Positions 1 through 11,819 are shown, counted from the first letter of the stretch. The stretch: 64,000 bases of DNA from Takakia lepidozioides (GCA_030704615.1 CM060734.1:46206042-46270041); one strand, 5' to 3'. The notes: generated by a model from the sequence alone, not told the origin. Numbers and translations: made by a program.

Positions 1-185
1 GAATTTTGAAATTTGAACATGTACAACCTTGTGTATACATGCATATGTGAGGGCTTCACTCCTATGGTCATCATGTTACTTTCATGACCATCATGTATGT
101 GTCATCTACCATGTATGGATCCATGTTTTCGACCCACGATGTGTCCCGCGCGCGATGTTGGGTTGTGGTGACAGGTGTCATGTGC

Positions 186-400
186 CACAGAGCTCATGTG
201 GTGTGGTGACGGCCGGCGGGGCCGGGGAGGGCGGGCGGGTAGGGGGATGGGGCGCGGGGCGAGGGGGCGCCGGGGCGCAGCGACCGCAAGCCGCGCAGGA
301 GCCGGCGAAGCGGGTGTGGCGGGGGTGCCACGCAGGCAGGACCGAAGGGGTCGCATTAAACTCCCGGCCCTTTTCTAATGTGCGCCTTGTGGACAGGGTG
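186..400. repeat. GC-rich segment ending in a repeat shared with 32.1 kb
   Basis: A strongly G-rich stretch far above the base composition around it. Its last ~75 bases (about 322-397) recur with only a few differences at 32085-32155, followed in both places by unrelated sequence. Such a sharply bounded shared block in otherwise unrelated surroundings suggests the end of a transposable element, possibly an LTR edge. The open frames across it have GC-rich low-complexity translations and no recognisable domain, so I do not call a gene. Confidence 0.5.
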
Positions 401-1759
401 ATAGAGTCGACCGTAGACATCTGAGAGAGCAAGATTGTCTGGAAATGCCAGGGAAGTGGGCCTCCTAAGGCTGATTCTGCCAGGCGCGCCCTGCCCTACA
501 CTGGACGTGGCTGGAGCCCATTGCGAAGCAACAAAAACTCATGGTCTTCAAGTGTAAAAAGGCCTAACATGCAATCCATGACTTAAACAGCATATGTCAG
601 TATTTAATCCTCACAAAGACTGACTATGACTTGCATTCAACAACAACTCTGCCGAGTATATGATGTCCCAAGGATCAATATGTAGAATCCACAAACTTAA
701 GAGACTTGAGGTCGTGTTGTGAGGATGGTTCGACCTGAGTGCTTGGAAGATACCATGAACACAGATCTTAGCAAACTGGGAAGGCCTTAGTCTCAGTATT
801 CCTGGACTAGTATATCAAACTACTCCCGAGTGGAGCTGGAATACTCACAACTCACATCCATTAACAAAGCCCATTCAACATATCATATGTTGAAGAGAAT
901 TTCACACATTAAGATTCAGTTGTAGCCAATCTGGTCCAGAGTCCAGAGCCTGCTTCCCTTCACTCACAAATGAGACTAAAATGAAAATAAGTCTTGCCAA
1001 GGAGAGGGTCCAGAATTTGGCTGTTCTTTCTGCTAACTAAAACCTCTAACATCATTCCAGCATCACTTACAGAGTTGACTCTCACCTGAGAAACTACAAT
1101 CCAGTCATGCCTTTCCAGATACAATCTTGAGATTGTACGGGCACTATGAAAAAAGAGCCTATACAGAACTGCCAGAGGAAACCAAACAGGGATAATATGA
1201 TCACAGACTTGCATGGATGAACCAACCGTTAAATACAAGCACCTGGGCAGGTGTAAAACAACTACAGCAACAAGGTAAAGGAAATCAAAATTACACAGAA
1301 TGCATGCCTAGACTTCTCTGCAGTGCAATACACTCACACAGTACGCACCACAAAAAAGCTTAAGTAGCGAAAGACAAAGTTTGGAAGCCACCGAAGCTTG
1401 ATGGTCACTGAAGAATGGGGTATCTTAATATCTTGGTAAAACAATAGAAGCTGTACATCAGAGAATCATAACAGGAATGCCATGTTAGCTGACTGTTCAA
1501 CCTTCCATCCCAGTAAACAAGCTGACTAATCTTGTTAATATACACCTGAAATATGCGCAAATTCCAGTGAGCGTACTCTTCTGCCATCCAATTGCTAAGT
1601 TTGGGTAAGAAACCCAAGAGCTACTGCCATACCAAAACTCGTCAGCCTGCCAATGGAAGACCAAACAGGCAAATGAATTGAATATGTCATAAGTGTATGT
1701 GCCTTCTTGTAATGGATCCTTACTGTGTCAGAAGATACCAGGGTCACCGGCTCTGAACT
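401..1759. other. No gene recognised
   Basis: AT-richer sequence downstream of the first IPUT1-like gene. Short frames on the minus strand (around 960-1238 and 1405-1617) show no known motif and no counterpart near the other two gene copies. Part of it may be 3' UTR or 3' flank. Confidence 0.4.
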
Positions 1760-2069
1760 ATCAATCGCAAGGAAACCATGAGAGAGCTAAATCTAAATCT
1801 CCACGACATGCTGCAAGCAGCTGACTCCTTGAGAGCCAAAACCTGTCATCCTTAAAGACTCTGCACAATGGAGGGAAACACATGTCGTGCACTTTACACC
1901 TTCCACAATCATCCCCCAAGCAGATAGGTCCAATAAAACACAGGCATGTTACCCATGTTGCCCTCCGGAACACCACCTGGCACAGAATACTCACATCCTC
2001 ATACTTTTAGAGCTCCATGATGCAATGAATGCACTCCCTACCATCCCTTCCGTGATTCGGTATTGAGCC
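1760..2069 (-). other. Probable 3' UTR of IPUT1-like gene a, with a possible 3' UTR intron donor
   Basis: This stretch lies just past the stop codon of the gene at 2070. It resembles the sequence past the stop of the copies at 33517 and 41082. All three have a gtgagt-like donor soon after the stop, followed by related sequence (best seen between about 1770-1994 here and 41178-41370). Preservation among paralogues points to transcribed 3' UTR, perhaps with an intron, rather than to a separate protein. Confidence 0.45.
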
Positions 2070-5000
2070 TCAGCAAATTTTCATCAATTCGGAAACAAAT
2101 TGTGACTTGACATTGGTCCAGGGCATCAGAGGTTCTCGTTCTGCACTATGGTCTACAGTCGCAGTGACTTCTTTAAGAGCCCACCACCCAAAGGGAGCTG
2201 CCAGAGAGGCATAACCTGCAATGCACAAAGCTCGCACAATGCCACCGCTGTAATAAGGTGAAGCCAGGACCAAGAGAGCACCAATAAGTCCCAACCATGG
2301 AGTCATCACAGGTAAGACTGGGAGTTGGAAAAGGTTGATAATCACAGTAAGTAAAGACAAAGAGCCAAGAAGGAAGAGCCCCCATCCCATGAAAGGATGC
2401 GCAGTTGTTGGTACAATGAAGAAGGGGAAAAGGAAACTCCCAAGTACAGCAATAAGAACCAATGCCTTCATAGCTGAAAGATGACACATTGGTCTGTGCT
2501 CTGCACAAGGTCCTCGGCTCAAACATGATTTCATCAGAGGTGTCCTGTCTGGACACGCAAATCGCTGCCGAACAAAGATAGCAATGAACATGGTTATAAC
2601 ATACAAAAGTGCTTCAGCAGCCAACATAGGGATCTCTGATCCGTACCTGCCAAGACAAATGAATAGTTTGTTAACACATCACACAAGTGCAAATTTTGTC
2701 AACCCTCCACTGAATCGCTTTGTGGAGTGTAAAATGGGTCAGACATGTACATTATAAACTTTTAAATAAAAAATTGCATGAGTGGAGGGTCATGTAGACA
2801 CTGCAAAAATAGAGATAGGATTGAAGTCGGGTATTCACCCAATGCTTGCCCGTCGCTTCTCATGCCAGGAGAGTCCCAGTGGCAGTGTTGGCCATGACCA
2901 CCAGTACCAAGGCTTCAACATTGGGACACTTGGGAATGTGATAACACTATTTGGACCACAGGGTACATTCCATCTCAATTTTAAATCTGCAGAGACAACC
3001 ACAGGTAGTTAGAAGGGAGAGACTGACTGTGACTACAGTCACAAAACTTACTGGGGGAGCAGGGAGCAAGAACAAAGATAAACTGAAAACGGATGATAAA
3101 CACTGGAAAACACAAATCTGACCCTTAGGGTGTGCAAAAGTTGGATCAGAGATGCCGGGTTTCAAAATTCCTACTTCAACTTCACAACGCGATCAACTGT
3201 ATCTCCAAATTTTCATCAAATCAAAACAGAGGCATCAAACTTTCGAGCGCGAGTTTTCGTCATCACAATGGTGCTGAATATCACCTGCTTACAAGCAAAA
3301 AACTATGTTATCTGTAGTACCCACCTCTGAAGGGGGTACCTGCAAGGAGAAGAGGCTCTAATTTACGCTGACTTTGGTCAGTTTCATCTCGTCTCTCTAC
3401 TATCTATAGTCACAAGCCAGGATCACAGAGTGGAATACATACAAAAGTATGAGGCGTCCATCTGATATCCTAATGGCAGGCGAAAGTGACCAACCAGCCT
3501 TGAGCCATTAGTAGGTGGATGAAACAAAGGTCTATCAAGTAGATCACTGAAATAAGATCCAATAAAACCCTGATCAGCTCCATCCTTGTTTTCTCGTCCA
3601 ATTTCTAGTTCATGCAACATGTCACTGAATGTGTCGTTGGATGGCTGCAGACCAACAAGCAAGAGCACCAATTTCAGTAGTGTGACAATCAGCACCACAA
3701 ATCCCATCAAAACTTTGTTACAGAGCACATGTTTGACACACACACGATTGTAGGAAAACACATACACTAACACTAAAAGAGATTCTAGATGGTAAATTGA
3801 CAAGGCAGCAAGTCAAAGAAAAGACATCTCTGCATCACAAACTCAAGATGATGGCCTAGACAGGGAAGAAAGCGTAGGACACATGCCTCCAATACAAACA
3901 GGCCGGTGTGGAAAATGCAAGGATTGATGAAAGCAGCACAAAACTGGCCACACTGGAAGAGCTCATCAGTCTTCTGCAGAAACAAATTGTCGGCGTCGAG
4001 CATAACAACCCGCTCATACTCCGTCAGGTTCCAGGCATAACACTTGTTTAGGGTGAACATGAACCGCATATCAAATCCAGGCTGATGTCTGTACGGATTG
4101 GGAATATCATCAACAATCACTACCTTTACACCTTCTTCGATTCTGTGTAAGGGCATTCCAAAAGTATGATAGTCAGTAAATGATGTCTAATCTCCTCACC
4201 TCCTACAGATTCATTGCCTTATGATGATATGTGAGCTGTTAGTTGCAGGGAGTCCTAACCTTAAAAGCTTGCACTTTCAAACTGTTCATATACTGCGGCT
4301 GTCTCCGGTACAAGGATTGAGGTTGAAACTGAACAATTCGAGAGCCCGGTAATAAAATGAGATGGATGCGGGATGGAAATGGCAATCTGAGATGATGTAC
4401 ACAGAATGTAAGGCCATATTAGTTGGCAAGAGCTAATGATCATCACCGTTAGCACGTCTGATGATCATCCCAAATGTGTGGACGGCATTACCAAGGAATA
4501 TGCATGCATCAAATGAAACAGTCGTCAGTGCAGGATTTCCAGTAATTCAAACCCGTAGGACTTAACGGCGACCCCTCCAAACCAGAGCAATGTCAAGGAT
4601 TCCTACCTCCCAGATCAAAATGTACAACTTGACCTAAGTATTCCAGATAGACTGACAATCTTATCATTGATTTGTTTAACAACCAATTCTCTGAATATTT
4701 ACAAACAAACAAACCTTCATAACGGCTGACTCCCAGGCAGCCCCTGGGAGCAATGTCAAGTATTCTTACAAAGTTTTTCTCCACTTCTGAGGAACGTCTT
4801 GGGAGGCTATCACCACTAGGTCTGCGTCCACTGGGAAGCGGGCAAGAGTCTGCAGCATTACCCGGGCAGCAACATAAAACTCATAGTCGCGGGGCGTTCC
4901 CATATACAACATAGTCGCATATGCGTTCCTTTTCGGGTTTGCTTTCAGTGGAGCGTATGCTGCCTCTGCTGGCATCACAATGGCCACGATTAGGATCGTC

Positions 5001-5095
5001 AGGACACAACGCCATCTCCTTGGCTGACTGTCTTTGGTCCCCTTTTGATGAGGCACTTCTCCTAATTCCATAGTATTGTTCCAGCTTCTCCCCAT
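2070..5095 (-). CDS. IPUT1: IPUT1-like inositol phosphorylceramide glucuronosyltransferase, copy a
   Basis: Five exons (minus strand): 4770-5095, 3887-4142, 3443-3644, 2839-2986, 2070-2646, giving 502 residues. The protein is a GT8-family Golgi enzyme of the PGSIP6/IPUT1 type, which moves glucuronic acid from UDP-GlcA to inositol phosphorylceramide, an early step of plant GIPC sphingolipid synthesis. Exon 1 carries a hydrophobic signal/anchor and the family block NAYATMLYMGTPRDYEFY. Exon 2 has the metal-binding DxD motif in VVMLDADNLFL and the block CIFHTGLFVLE. Exon 3 has DGADQGF and exon 4 a Trp-rich segment. Exon 5 encodes several C-terminal membrane helices. The start at 5095 aligns with the other copies; the frame stays open upstream to 5185. 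Intron 2 must begin with GC (GAG|GCATGT) to join the conserved residues. Introns 1, 3 and 4 are GT-AG. It looks intact. Confidence 0.9.
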
Positions 5096-6030
5096 GCCTA
5101 TGAACCTGAATAGGCTCCTCCACCAAAGGCCTTTCAAGAACACTCCAATGCTTGAAGGCTTACATAGACTGCCCGCCACACACACCGGTAAAGAGGATCA
5201 CGCAGTTTCGCAAACCGACGCCACACTGGAACAGCTGCTTTCCCCTACTTTTCTCCCCTTATGTTATCTGAAGCAGCAGAGCTTTAGGACTTTCCGCGCC
5301 TGTAAGATCCTAATTCTCCGGATACTGAAAAACAGGAATGGTGCGTTCCTGTTGCACAACGGTGGCAACTACGGCGAGTTCAAAACAACACAGGAATGAA
5401 CGGGGCCAATCAGCACTGCATTGTCCCTGGCAGCACAAGATACTCGAAAAGAGGGGATATTTTACGAACGACAAGAACAACTCCTTAACGGATGGGAACA
5501 AACGGTGACAGAGATTAAGCTCCTGCCACCGAGTAAACAAATACAAAGACGGAACGATGACGAACCGGCCTACAAACAGAACATCAAAGGCCACCAATGT
5601 CACCAAGGCTTCTTGTACGAATAGCGATCCATACACCAGCACAGCTACCAAAACAGTATAATAAAACCAAGGAAGCGCAGTGAGAGAGATAAGCTCCTGC
5701 CACCGAGTAAACAACAACAAAGACGGAACGATGACGAAACGGCCTAGAAACAGAACATCATTGGCCACCAATGTCACCAAGCCTTCTTGTACGAATAGCG
5801 ATCCATAGACCAGCAGAGCTACCAAAAACAGTGTAATAAAACCAAGGATCCGCAGTGAGAGAGGCGAGCAGACGGAGACCAAGAAGTCTGAACGTCTGAA
5901 CCTCCGATAGTTTGGCAGCCGGCCCGCCATCGCCCGCTGCGCCTGCCTTGGTTGGCACCATCACCCGGCCCCTCCTCCGATAGAGACTCCCCCGGCAGTT
6001 ACCATCCTAATGGAATCTATCACGCGTTAT
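5096..6030 (-). promoter_or_regulatory. 5' UTR/promoter region of IPUT1-like gene a, containing a tandem duplication
   Basis: Bases around 5285-5345 resemble segments upstream of copies b (about 36725-36790) and c (about 37895-37940): a pyrimidine-rich run, a TATTCTTAG-like stretch, then CGGATCT(C/T)(A/G)CAG. This is probably conserved 5' UTR, perhaps with an intron. Further upstream a 174-bp unit is repeated in tandem (about 5517-5690 and 5691-5864). Because 174 is divisible by three, a minus-strand frame (5310-5930) runs through both copies and translates to two hydrophobic 58-residue repeats. I see no family match and no equivalent frame at the other copies, so I treat it as non-coding. 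Confidence 0.45.
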
Positions 6031-7573
6031 GCGTTTAAACATGACTACATACCTACCTATACGGTCCGTACAAACGTACGGTATATAGTCTATCCAAATG
6101 TTCGGTAAGGTATTTCGGGTGGCCCGAACATGCAAAGGGTCGGCGAAGTCCCAAATTACCACCACCCCACAGACCGTTATTTATGCATCTGCGCGTGAGC
6201 GGAGTCTGAGAAGCAAAGCTGTGCAGCGTCACTCGAGTCTGGACAAACACACCTGAATCCCTTGGGCCCAGTGCAGAGAGACACGCAAAGTGGGAATGAT
6301 CCACATGGATAATATGAGGGCAGTGTGGCATGTGTGGATCCTTTGTCTGCAGCTGACTGTGTAGATTTTGCTACTATGGAGTTGGCCCACTGAAGAATCG
6401 AGCAAGTAGTAGTGCGGGGAAGGGTTGATATTTGCGATTGACGTGAGGTGACGGAGGCTCTTGCATGCAGTATGAATCACTCTTTGCAAAGCAAATCGGC
6501 TACATCACGGCATCCGGGGGGGGCCCTCAAAATCTGGAGATCTTTAGAAACCCTTCAGGGCAGGGAGGTGGATTTATGGAGAAAATTCTGAGGCATGTAT
6601 GGATAGTTGGTTGCTCTGCCTACAGAGAGAAGGCTCGTGTTTGCCGAGTCCTGATTTTTTCTTAACCAGCACAGGTTGCGAGACGGGTGGCGAGGCCAGA
6701 ATCTCTCCCCAACTTCGGCCCAACTTCCGGCAACGAAAACAAGGCTTCTACAAAGGACATGCTTGTCGCAAGAGGCAATGACCAAGGGAGGGCGACCTTG
6801 GAGTCTATTTGCCTCTTGCATGGTCACTGAGAAAAGGAGTGGCCGGCCTAGTCACAGAATACGGACTTGACCCGGCCTTCTCCCCGACGTAGGTCAAAGT
6901 CAAGTGTCTAAGAGACTGCTGAGCAATTGTTGGTGGCAAGCACATGGACAATCGGACAATCGGGATTTGGAGGTGTTATCTCGGGAGGGTGATCGGTGCA
7001 GCTGTAACTTTCCTTCACGTGTATTAATGCGGCTGGTGACATAAACAACTCGTGTGCCCACTCCGAGTGATGGGGTTCAAATGTTGACCAGTCACCATAC
7101 CTTGTGTTGGGGCCATTCAATTTTGAATGGAATACTAATTCCTCTGGTCAGTCTATTGTTACAATTCAGCCAAAAAAAAGTTCAGTTTTGACCAATTTGC
7201 CCAAGTTACCAACAATGTTGCTCGAATAGAGATCAACGTATCTGGATCCGGAACTGACATTTTTTAGGATAAATGCCAAAAAATAAAGTTCTATACCCGG
7301 TGTAATACCCGGCGGATATCTGGCCAATACCTATCAATACTTGGCGGATCTCAGCCCTGAACTTAATAACCGAATGCATACCCGGATCCGCTGTTTCTCA
7401 TATTGGTAATACCCGGAACCTGCAGATATCTAAAATCAAAAGTTCTCAATACCTGGAACAGGCGGATATTGAAAAAAGTTAATATCCGCCCAATGGTATC
7501 AGACTGCCGCTGTGCACCACTAACTAGCATTTTTCGATTATTCTTTTTCTGATTTTTTTCTGATGTTAAGAAA
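6031..7573. other. No gene; scattered CCCGG / GGCGGATAT motifs
   Basis: No coding sequence is recognised. Between about 7300 and 7500 the short motifs ATACCCGG, GGCGGATAT and its complement ATATCCGCC recur several times on both strands, with pyrimidine/purine runs just after (7540-7573). The pattern resembles subterminal repeats of a DNA transposon, but I found no clear terminal inverted repeat or target duplication. Confidence 0.3.
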
Positions 7574-7700
7574 AAAAACTAGCTCACTTGGATAGTGCAC
7601 TGAGTGCCACCCAGATGATTCTGGTCAAATCCTGCTCCCTTCCCTTGGGCGGTGTCCCATGAGCAAGCCTGGCACGCTTACGCTATGAAAGAGGTTAATT
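7574..7700 (+). mobile_element. tRNA-derived SINE candidate
   Basis: The segment begins with TAGCTCACTTGGATAGTGC, which fits an RNA polymerase III A box. About 30 bases later GGTCAAATCC fits a B box. It does not fold into a full tRNA cloverleaf: there is no recognisable anticodon arm or acceptor pairing. That favours a SINE head over a tRNA gene. The 3' end and target duplication are unclear. Confidence 0.4.
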
Positions 7701-7744
7701 TCACCTCTCACTGATTTTTAGTAGAGGGAGTTTGGATATGAAGG

Positions 7745-8165
7745 TTTATTGGCTCTTCTTTATTCTACAGAGGAGAATATGTAGATGAAATTAGCAATTT
7801 CATTAAAGAGGGATTCATTTGAAGGTCCCAAAAAAAGACGCGGAAGGTGGGACGAATGGGTTGGCACGAAAAGAGGTGTGGGTAGGGATAATTTGTCTTG
7901 TGAGGTGTCAAGTAAAGCGAGAAAGAAGGAACTAGGTGTCAAAAATCAATGACAAAAATCGCCCAGTCCCTGTAGTGCCTTCTTCTCCAACTTTCACCTC
8001 ATCTCTTTGCTAAAAATTACTTCCATTATATGCCTTCTCCAGGTAACACCTCCCTCAGGTAACAACTCTTTTATTGAACAATTTATAAAAAATAAAAGGA
8101 GGAATTTTCAATTTTATTATGGATGAAAGTAGATTTCACTATTCACAAAGAAGATGTGACCAACT
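7745..8165. repeat. Dispersed repeat shared with 61.4-61.6 kb
   Basis: Several blocks in the same order are shared with 61380-61640, among them GGCTC(T/C)TCTTTATTCTA, ACCTCCCTCAGGT, GAACAATTTAT, and a block around TATGGATGAAAGT. The two copies differ by indels and substitutions. No coding potential is seen. Probably an old non-autonomous transposon family. Confidence 0.5.
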
Positions 8166-8819
8166 ACTTCTTACGTTAACAATAGGAATAATGTAAGAGC
8201 TTAATGCACGTGTGCGATCTAACGGTACTTTTGCTGGATTTAGGCCACAAGGGCATGGCGGGATGTTTGGAGGGGCCGTGCTAGATTGTGAGCAGCTCAC
8301 GTGAGCAGAAAAAACTGTGCTCACAATTTTCGCCCTATTACCGTGGACCTATACCTGCTGGAAGCCCTATTACCGTGGGCTTCAAGAGTCGAAAAGGGAG
8401 CATTTTTTTTTAAGAGTGAGCATGCCAGTTAGCAGCAACATTGTGGAGTGGTTGATTGATGTTTGAGTGTGTTTTGAAAAGGAGTTGGATGAAAGGAGTG
8501 GATGAACGATGGATGAATGTGCGATGAAAAATATGGATAAGAAAGAGAGTGGATGAATGAAAACGACGAATTCAGACCGGGGACCGCTAAAAGAAGCCCG
8601 AAAACACATCTTCAAACAAGCAAGGCAGAGAAACTGGTGCTTCATAAATGTCTGTGTTAAAACAATGAGTCATTCCGAAAAGGCATTTCCACTGCTATCT
8701 GATTTTGAGCCCAAAACTGATGCAGAACTGTCTATAAAGACATTAGCCCTGCTCTACACAAAACCACCTCTGTCGCGGACCACAGGAGGGGGGAGATGAG
8801 AGGAGACGAATGTGCCAAA

Positions 8820-9830
8820 TTAAGATGGCGTTGACGCCACCTTGACGCCACCTTAATTTGGCTGGTCTTCTGGGCTGGAATTAAGCTCCAACAGGGGCTG
8901 GGAATTAAGGTGGCGTTGACGCCACCTTAATGTCGTGCCTGTTTCCCTCTACGAACATGGCTGCTCGCCTTGGCTTTTATTTAGTTTTTATTGTTTTTTA
9001 TTGTTTTTGGGGTGAATGGTCAAGTTCCAACATGGGCTGGGAATTAAGGTGTCGTTGACGACACCTTAATCTGGCACATCCGGGGGAAAAAAAAAGAAAA
9101 AAAATAATTTTATCTTTATTTTTTCGAATGTGCCAGATTACTGGTTGGTTTTTTGGGCTGGAATTAAGCTCTCACAGGGGCTGGGAATTAAGGTGGCGTT
9201 GACGCCACCTTAATGCCGAGCCTGTTTCCCTCTACGAACATCGCCAAGGTTTTTATTTAGTTTTTATTGTTTTTGTTTTTTTTGGGGGTGAATTGTCATG
9301 TTCCAACAGAGGCTGGGAATTAAGGTGTCGTTGACGACACCTTAATCTGGTTGGTCTTCTGGGCTGAAATTAAGCTCTAATAGGGGCTGGGAATTAAGGT
9401 GGCGTTGACGCCACCTGAATGCTGAGCCTGTCTCCCTCTATGAACATGACTGCTTGCCAAGGCTTTTATTTTGTTTTTTTTGTTTTTTTTAATTTTTTGG
9501 GTGAATTGTCATGTTCCAACAGGGGCTGGGAATTAAGGTGTCGTTGACGACACCTTAATCTGGTTGGTCTTCTGGGCTGGAATTAAGGGATGGGAATCAA
9601 GGTGGTGTTGACGCCACCTTATTGCCGAGCCTGTTTCCCCATGACTGCTCGTCAAGGCTTTTATTTTGTTTATTTTGTTTTTTGGGGTGAATTGTCATGT
9701 TCCAACAGGGGCTGGGAATTAAGGTGTGGTTGCTAACACCTTAATCTGGTTGGTCTTCTGGGCTAGAATTAAGCTCTAACAGAGGTTGGGAATTAAGGTG
9801 GCGTTGACACCACCTTAATACCGAACCTGT
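8820..9830. repeat. Array of alternating palindromes in degenerate repeats
   Basis: About ten near-identical palindromes sit in this kilobase. Each is a 13-bp arm, a TG spacer and the complementary 13-bp arm. Two types differ at one arm position, with the partner changed to keep pairing: type A (AAGGTGGCG ... CGCCACCTT) and type B (AAGGTGTCG ... CGACACCTT). They alternate: A near 8904, B 9043, A 9187, B 9319, A 9393, B 9532, A 9595, B 9717, A 9792, with an aberrant copy at 8822. Spacers carry a shared GGGCTGG(A/G)AATTAA motif, a CCTGTTTCCCTCTA block and T-rich runs. The last units are more decayed. No reading frame is conserved. Confidence 0.85.
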
Positions 9831-9875
9831 TTCCCTCTACGAACATGGTAGCGTAAAGTTCTTCCAGAAAACACC

Positions 9876-10925
9876 CCAACCTAGGACTTAATAGTAGTTC
9901 CAATTTTGAATTGCAACTGCTTCTCTCTATAGTCGGACAACTCACCTTTTGTCTCCATTGTCCCCCCACTGACTAGGGTCGGAAAGTGTTCATCCCAAAG
10001 CTTCTCTTCATCTTGATATCTGTTACTTTCCTGCTGCCACATCAGCAGTAACTTGTCAAAATCACTCCAAACCACCCCACATCCACCCAATGAGCTAACT
10101 TACAACATTCAATATGTAAATTCAGGGTTAAGTCTGATGAGATGGCAAAATAGGCTGAAATAGGTTGAAGAAGAAGGTGCCCTCACCACATTGTCCTCAA
10201 CCTTGTGTCATGACCCATGGAGGATTTAACTGACCATGCACCCAAGAGGACATCTTGTGTGTGCGAGGTGTGTGCTGCTTCCACAGGGAATTGTAAGCGA
10301 TCTGGAGCTTGAAATCCAGCCCTCTTGGATGAATATGGACCCACACTGCTCCCTACTCCTTCTGCTATCCATGCCTCTGCACAAATCATGCATACATCTT
10401 TGCCTTGATGCTAGCAGCTGACAATAACACCCTAGAATTGTTCCAGCAAACTCCCCAACCCTACTTATCACACTAATTCATATGCCAGCTGACTTGCGTC
10501 TACTTCCAACAGGCATTCACCTTTTTGCCTGGATTGTTCCACCATTGACTGGAGTCGGAACCGTATTCATTCCAAAGCTTCTCCACATCTCTATTATCTG
10601 TTTTTCGATACTTTCCTGTCGACCACATTGGCAGTAACATGTCAAAATCATTCCAACACCACCATAGATCCACCAACGAGCTAACTTGTAGAATTCAACA
10701 TGAAAATTTAGGGACGACTCTGATAGTAGGGGAAAACAGGGTGAAATATGTTGAAGAAGGTACCTTCATTAGCAGTGGGTCTTGTTCTATCAATTGTGCT
10801 GCTGCCATTGCTGTTTCCAGTTGACCATCTACCCACTTGTAGCCGTTGTGCTATTGAAGAAGGTGCCCCCCCTTCCCCCATCATTTGATCATAGGTCTCC
10901 AAAGCCCCCATACCATGTCCCTGCT
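9876..10925 (-). pseudogene. Broken PDF-motif/PPR fragments (cluster 1)
   Basis: Minus-strand fragments of one gene family. At about 9930-10035 and 10520-10600 is the first half of an OSB-like PDF motif (EEKLWDEHF, DPSQW), with frameshifts. At about 10290-10350 is the second half (HIHPRGLDFKLQ followed by AYNSLW). At about 10860-10925 is a PPR piece (QGHGMGALETYDQMMGEG). OSB proteins bind single-stranded DNA in organelles through this motif, and PPR proteins bind organellar RNA. The blocks recur at 25.6-29.9 kb in the same combinations, so this is a decayed family rather than a gene. The PPR piece stops exactly at a CACTA-like end (10926). Confidence 0.6.
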
Positions 10926-11280
10926 CACTACAACAGATTGCGGCTTTTATGACTCGCATGGGTGCGCAGTCATGACAGATTTGTGGCAGAAATGCCATTT
11001 GCAGTCGTAAAATGCTTTTGAAGTCATAATGCAGGTCTGGAGAAGGCGTATATGTGACTGCATGGCTTCGGACTCTGCGCAACACAGGTCAAACATGTTT
11101 GACCATGAATATTGGCATGGCAGATATGACTACCAGTCACGGTCATGGCTACACTGGAATGACGTGTGCATATTGCAAGACAGACATATGACTTCATGAC
11201 TCTCACTCTAATGCATTATGCCAGATCATCACATGGATGAATCACTACATGACTACACATGTCGACACATGCTTTTCTGG
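10926..11280 (+). mobile_element. CACTA-like transposon end (copy 1)
   Basis: The sequence opens with CACTACAACAGATTGCGGCT, which matches the start at 27577 almost base for base and has the CACTA start typical of EnSpm/CACTA termini. Short motifs of the ATGACTGC / GCAGTCAT type then recur on both strands, as CACTA subterminal repeats do. I found no opposite end and no transposase, so the right boundary is a guess. Confidence 0.45.
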
Positions 11281-11384
11281 TTATATATATAATATATGAG
11301 TATTTATATCTTAAAAAAACGGAGACTCTTACCACTAGAATGAATTAAAAAAAACCCAAAAAAACAAAGATTTAAAAAAAATCA

Positions 11385-11592
11385 CATCGGCTGGTAAGTG
11401 CACAGTGTGTCGCCCTTGTGGTTTGGGGTTCAAACCCGCTGCCCTTATCCTGTGTGTTGGATTGTTCGAGACGGTATGTCTTGACGTTGATCGTCCTGTA
11501 GATCTTATGGCCCATAAATGAAGGCGGGTGAATTTTTCCCCTCCTCAAGGGCTTGTGGTTTCTTTTAAGAAAATAAAAAAAATAAAAAAGGG
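11385..11592 (+). mobile_element. tRNA-derived SINE candidate with A-rich tail
   Basis: An A-box-like GGCTGGTAAGTGCAC is followed about 35 bases later by GGTTCAAACCC, a near-perfect B box. The segment ends in an A-rich tail (about 11565-11592). Head, body and tail of about 200 bp fit a plant SINE. No clean target duplication was found. Confidence 0.5.
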
Positions 11593-11644
11593 GCTTTTAG
11601 GGTTTACAAAAAGGTTAAAAAACTTAAAAAGTTGCCCATCACGG

Positions 11645-11735
11645 TAGCGTGAACAGACTTAGAGCGAGCGGGAGGGAGAGAGAGAGCGGGCTGGGACTTA
11701 GAGCGAGCGAGCGAGCGGGAGGGAGGGCAAACATG
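11645..11735. repeat. GAGCGAGCGGGAGG simple repeat
   Basis: Low-complexity purine-rich repeat built from GAGC and GGGAGG units, flanking the next pseudogene cluster. The open frame across it has no domain. Confidence 0.6.
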
Positions 11736-11819
11736 CATGGGAGGCCCGCATTGGAGCAACCTTCGCATCTGAAGCAAGCAGCCCTAGAAACGCTAGGATA
11801 TGTGTGCGAGGAGGTTTCG

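Noticed and set aside
29-432. Overlapping open frames on both strands at the window start
   Set aside because: They arise from a GC-rich low-complexity stretch with few stop codons, have no domain, and share a block with a repeat at 32.1 kb.
5310-5930. 206-codon minus frame with hydrophobic repeats
   Set aside because: It overlaps sequence conserved as 5' UTR among the IPUT1 copies. The repeat is a simple tandem duplication and no counterpart frame exists at the other copies.
7496-7507. Primer-binding site for initiator tRNA-Met (TGGTATCAGA)
   Set aside because: No LTR end precedes it and no retrotransposon follows; the match is short.
7574-7660. A tRNA gene
   Set aside because: A and B boxes are present, but no anticodon stem, acceptor pairing or cloverleaf can be drawn, so a SINE is likelier.
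8820-9830. A CRISPR array
   Set aside because: The setting is a eukaryotic nuclear genome. Spacers are themselves repeated and unequal in length, and the palindromes alternate between two types.
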